A stretch of 7,708 nucleotides of DNA from Jatrophihabitans sp. (GTDB taxonomy: Bacteria > Actinomycetota > Actinomycetes > Mycobacteriales > Jatrophihabitantaceae): the NCBI GenBank assembly GCA_004299665.1, contig SCQZ01000090.1, positions 1 to 7,708 on the forward strand, read 5' to 3'. Below are positions 5,930-7,708 of the stretch, piece after piece (within the stretch, counting starts at the first letter, position 1; each line of letters begins with the position of its first letter). The translations under genes were made by a program, and so were the position numbers. The notes below the pieces were generated by a model that worked only from the letters and a program-made list of their open reading frames with translations, was not told the origin of the DNA and ran no database searches.

Positions 5930-6788
5930 GCCCCGCTGCTCGGCGCTCTCGCTCGCCCGGCACGAGCCGATGATCGGTACCGCGTTCGCCGACCGCGGCG
6001 TCCTGCTCGTGGAGCAGCCCGGGCCGTGGGGGCACGCGGGCCTGAGCGCGTCGCGCTTCGACCCTGCCGTGGCGGCCGCGCTGGGGGCGCGGGCCGCCGC
6101 AGCGGACCTGCGGGTGCTCGCGATCCGGCGCCCCGGGCGGGAGGCGCCGCACGCGCGCCGCTGGGCGGTGAGCGTTCCCGGCGGCGTGGCGTGGGCGGCC
6201 TACCGGGACGACGCCGACCTGCTCGACGTGCCGCTGGACGGCAGCGCCGGCCAGGTCGACGCCCTGCCCACCTATCTGGTCTGCGCGCACTCCAAGCGTG
6301 ACGTGTGCTGCGCGATCTCTGGCCGGCCCGTGGCGGCGGCGATCGACGCGCTGCGCCCCGGTCGCGTCTGGGAGTGCAGCCACACCGGCGGGCACCGCTT
6401 CGCCCCCAACGTCCTGGCGCTGCCGGTCGGCGCACTGTACGGGCGGGTGCCGCTGGGGCGGGTCGCCGAGGTCGTGGCCGCGACCGAGCGCGGCGAGGTG
6501 ATCGCCGGCCGGCTGCGGGGCGAACTCGGGCACCCGCCCGCGGTGCAGGCGGCCCTGGCGCAGGCCCGGTTGGAACTGGGGATCGCCGCCCGCGACGCCG
6601 TGCGGGTCGTGTCGGCCTCGCAGGGCACGCCCGACGAGTGGGTCGTGCGGCTCGCCACGCCGGACTCGCTGCAGGACGTGGCCGTCACGATGGCGACGGT
6701 GGCCACCCCGTTCCCGTCCTGCGGCAAGCCGGGGCCGAAGGACGAACGCGTCGCCGTCTCGGCCCGGCTGCTGCCTGCGGCGGGCTAA
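5922..6788 (+). CDS. Sucrase/ferredoxin-like (Apd1-like) [2Fe-2S] protein
   Basis: The 288-residue protein fits the sucrase/ferredoxin-like family, a thioredoxin-like ferredoxin fold. The N-terminal block is CSALSLARHEPMIGTA (6-21). The C-terminal domain has CAHSKRDVCC (Cys121, Cys129, Cys130), then ECSHTGGHRFAPNVLALPVG (151-170), with His154 and His158. In yeast Apd1 a CX8C pair plus an HX3H pair hold a [2Fe-2S] cluster; Cys121/Cys130 and His154/His158 have exactly that spacing, so the same ligands are inferred. Cys6, Cys152 and Cys267 are further cysteines. The cellular role of bacterial members is not established; electron transfer or redox sensing is likely. The GTG at 5922 lies inside the last codons of menG (8-nt overlap), implying coupled translation in the operon. 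A longer TTG-started version from 5883 would add a Pro-rich tail and is less likely. It converges with the barstar-like gene with overlapping stops. Confidence 0.87.
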   Translation: MSEPRCSALSLARHEPMIGTAFADRGVLLVEQPGPWGHAGLSASRFDPAVAAALGARAAAADLRVLAIRRPGREAPHARRWAVSVPGGVAWAAYRDDADLLDVPLDGSAGQVDALPTYLVCAHSKRDVCCAISGRPVAAAIDALRPGRVWECSHTGGHRFAPNVLALPVGALYGRVPLGRVAEVVAATERGEVIAGRLRGELGHPPAVQAALAQARLELGIAARDAVRVVSASQGTPDEWVVRLATPDSLQDVAVTMATVATPFPSCGKPGPKDERVAVSARLLPAAG

Positions 6789-7222
6789 CCGTCCGGGAAG
6801 CTCGGACCCGACCCGGTCAGCGCGACGCGCACGGCCACGTCGTTCGGGAAGTTCTGCGCATCCGACTCGGCGGCCACCACCAGGTCGCGCAGCACGGACA
6901 CCGCCTCCAGCAGGTCGCCCAGGCAGCCACGGGCCATGTCCTCCACCCGCCGCATCACGATCATCGCGGCCTCCCGCGGCCACGTCGCGACCTGCTGGCG
7001 CAGGTAGTCCTCCAGGCCCGACCACCCGCCGATGCGGGTCCCGGCGGGCAGCGCGAGGGCGGCCGCCGCCCGCGCGAAGAACTCGTCCGCGCCGTGGACG
7101 CCGGCCGTGTCGACCTCGAGCAGCAGGACGCCCGCCCGCTCGAGCGCGGGGCGCCAACCCGTGTCGTAACGGCCGTCGTCGACCAGCGTGACGGCACGGC
7201 GCACCGGGACCGGGAACTCCAT
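6785..7222 (-). CDS. Barstar-like ribonuclease inhibitor (immunity protein)
   Basis: The 145-residue protein resembles barstar in its first half. ADEFFARAAAALALP (45-59) matches the helix ending ELALP of barstar, and IGGWSGLEDYLRQ (64-76) matches the inhibitor helix with NLDALWDCL. Asp72 falls on barstar Asp39, the residue that plugs the ribonuclease active site; barstar Asp35 is Ser68 here. Residues about 77-145 are longer than in barstar (about 90 residues in all). The ATG at 7222 follows GAGGGGG with seven bases between, and lies 12 nt after the stop of the ribonuclease-domain gene, so toxin and antidote should be made from one transcript. It probably acts in the cytosol to protect the producer from the toxin. 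Assignment rests on pattern plus context: similarity is modest, but the neighbour is exactly the expected partner. Confidence 0.8.
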   Translation of the reverse strand: MEFPVPVRRAVTLVDDGRYDTGWRPALERAGVLLLEVDTAGVHGADEFFARAAAALALPAGTRIGGWSGLEDYLRQQVATWPREAAMIVMRRVEDMARGCLGDLLEAVSVLRDLVVAAESDAQNFPNDVAVRVALTGSGPSFPDG

Positions 7223-7229
7223 CAGCGCG

Positions 7230-7236
7230 CCCCCTC
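7230..7236 (-). promoter_or_regulatory. Shine-Dalgarno for the immunity gene
   Basis: On the minus strand GAGGGGG begins inside the toxin stop codon and ends seven bases before the ATG at 7222. Termination on the toxin gene would place ribosomes next to the immunity start, a plain means of coupling the two. Confidence 0.6.
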
Positions 7237-7708
7237 ACCGGATCCGGACGAACGCCGGCGAGCCATTGTCGCCGTAGTGCGTCCAGCTGTAGTAGACCCG
7301 CTTGGACTTGTTGTGCACCACCAGTCGACGGTTTCCGTGATAGGTCGCGCTGCCGGGCTTCTTCTCGACGTAGTACTCCTTGTAGCCGCCCGCGTCCGCG
7401 GCGCCGGGCAGGTGGCCGTCACGGTTCTTGTGCAGCGCCGCCCACTGCATGCCGTTGGGGTGGGACAGGACCGGCACCGTCCCGCCGTCGTACGCCGTCA
7501 GCGAGTTCTCGATCGCCGTCTTCTCCTCCCCGGCGAAGTCGTCTACCTTCTTCTCCTTGATCTCCCTGCCGTTGCTGCCGATCAGCCCCTCGTCCTGCTT
7601 GCGCTTGGCCTCCGCGATCGCCTTCTCGGCGGCGGCGGCGTTGCCCTCGTACCGGTTGAGGCGGTCCTCCAGGTAGGCGATCGCGCCCTTCTCGGAGGTG
7701 CTGTTCTG
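7235..7708 (-). CDS. Polymorphic-toxin-like protein with C-terminal guanyl-specific ribonuclease domain, partial
   Basis: Only the C-terminal 157 residues are in the window; the frame is open to the right edge. Residues 1-70 are charged and helical (EDRLNRYEGN, KAIAEAKRKQDEG, IKEKKVDDF), fitting a linker or coiled segment. From about 78 onward the sequence resembles the microbial RNase (barnase/N1/RNase Sa) fold: GGYKEYYV (Glu111, general base), YHGNRRLVV (Arg127/Arg128), VYYSWTHYGDNGSPAFVRIR (138-157, with His144 as general acid). Such domains cut single-stranded RNA after guanine. The position of barnase Arg83 (RNase Sa Arg65) is His124 here. An internal GTG at 7477 could start an 80-residue protein, but the open upstream frame keeps the same coding bias and no good Shine-Dalgarno precedes the GTG. 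A C-terminal toxin tip of a larger secreted protein is therefore preferred. The barstar-like gene follows directly. Confidence 0.83.
   Translation of the reverse strand, partial: QNSTSEKGAIAYLEDRLNRYEGNAAAAEKAIAEAKRKQDEGLIGSNGREIKEKKVDDFAGEEKTAIENSLTAYDGGTVPVLSHPNGMQWAALHKNRDGHLPGAADAGGYKEYYVEKKPGSATYHGNRRLVVHNKSKRVYYSWTHYGDNGSPAFVRIR

Noticed and set aside
5685..7238. Long minus-strand open frame of about 517 codons through the Fe-S and barstar-like genes
   Set aside because: It lies in the wrong frame against both recognised genes and has the composition typical of GC shadows.
7235..7477. Stand-alone 80-residue ribonuclease starting at GTG 7477
   Set aside because: The frame continues upstream to the window edge with the same coding bias and a plausible helical linker, and there is no well-placed Shine-Dalgarno before the GTG.
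1..7708. CRISPR arrays, tRNA/rRNA genes, insertion sequences or attachment sites
   Set aside because: I saw no regularly spaced repeats, tRNA-like cloverleafs, transposase motifs or terminal inverted repeats. Nearly all bases are covered by protein genes, with no gene-free stretch longer than about 90 bases.

Overview
The window comes from a very GC-rich genome, almost certainly a high-GC actinomycete (class Actinomycetia). The signs are third codon positions that are almost always G or C, frequent GTG starts, TANNNT -10 boxes lying directly before start codons (leaderless style), and MqnA/MenG sequences of actinobacterial type. The genus cannot be fixed from the sequence alone.

Layout from left to right. 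(1) On the minus strand are the N-terminal part of a sensor-histidine-kinase-like protein, cut by the left edge, and upstream of it an inositol-monophosphatase-family gene. The two overlap by GTGA. (2) A 39-bp divergent promoter region leads into mqnA on the plus strand (chorismate dehydratase, first step of the futalosine menaquinone pathway). (3) A secreted SGNH/GDSL hydrolase lies on the minus strand, convergent with mqnA across a perfect 10-bp GC hairpin. (4) A tightly packed plus-strand operon follows: mqnC (cyclic dehypoxanthinyl futalosine synthase), a nine-helix DMT/NIPA-like membrane protein, menG (demethylmenaquinone methyltransferase), and a sucrase/ferredoxin-like [2Fe-2S] protein. 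Spacings are +25 nt, a 4-nt overlap and an 8-nt overlap. (5) On the minus strand at the right edge is the C-terminus of a polymorphic-toxin-like protein ending in a barnase/RNase Sa-type ribonuclease domain. It is followed 12 nt downstream by a barstar-like immunity gene. The immunity gene and the sucrase/ferredoxin-like gene converge with overlapping stop codons.

Functionally, mqnA, mqnC and menG give an early step, a later ring-closing step and the final methylation of menaquinone made through futalosine. The other enzymes (mqnE, mqnB, mqnD, the prenyltransferase) are not here and should lie elsewhere. The membrane protein and the Fe-S protein share the operon, but their link to quinone metabolism is only inferred.

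The most interesting parts are the ribonuclease toxin/immunity pair, which shows diverged catalytic and interface positions, and the kinase-like protein, whose usual phospho-accepting histidine is a glutamine. I did not find a wholly new system type.
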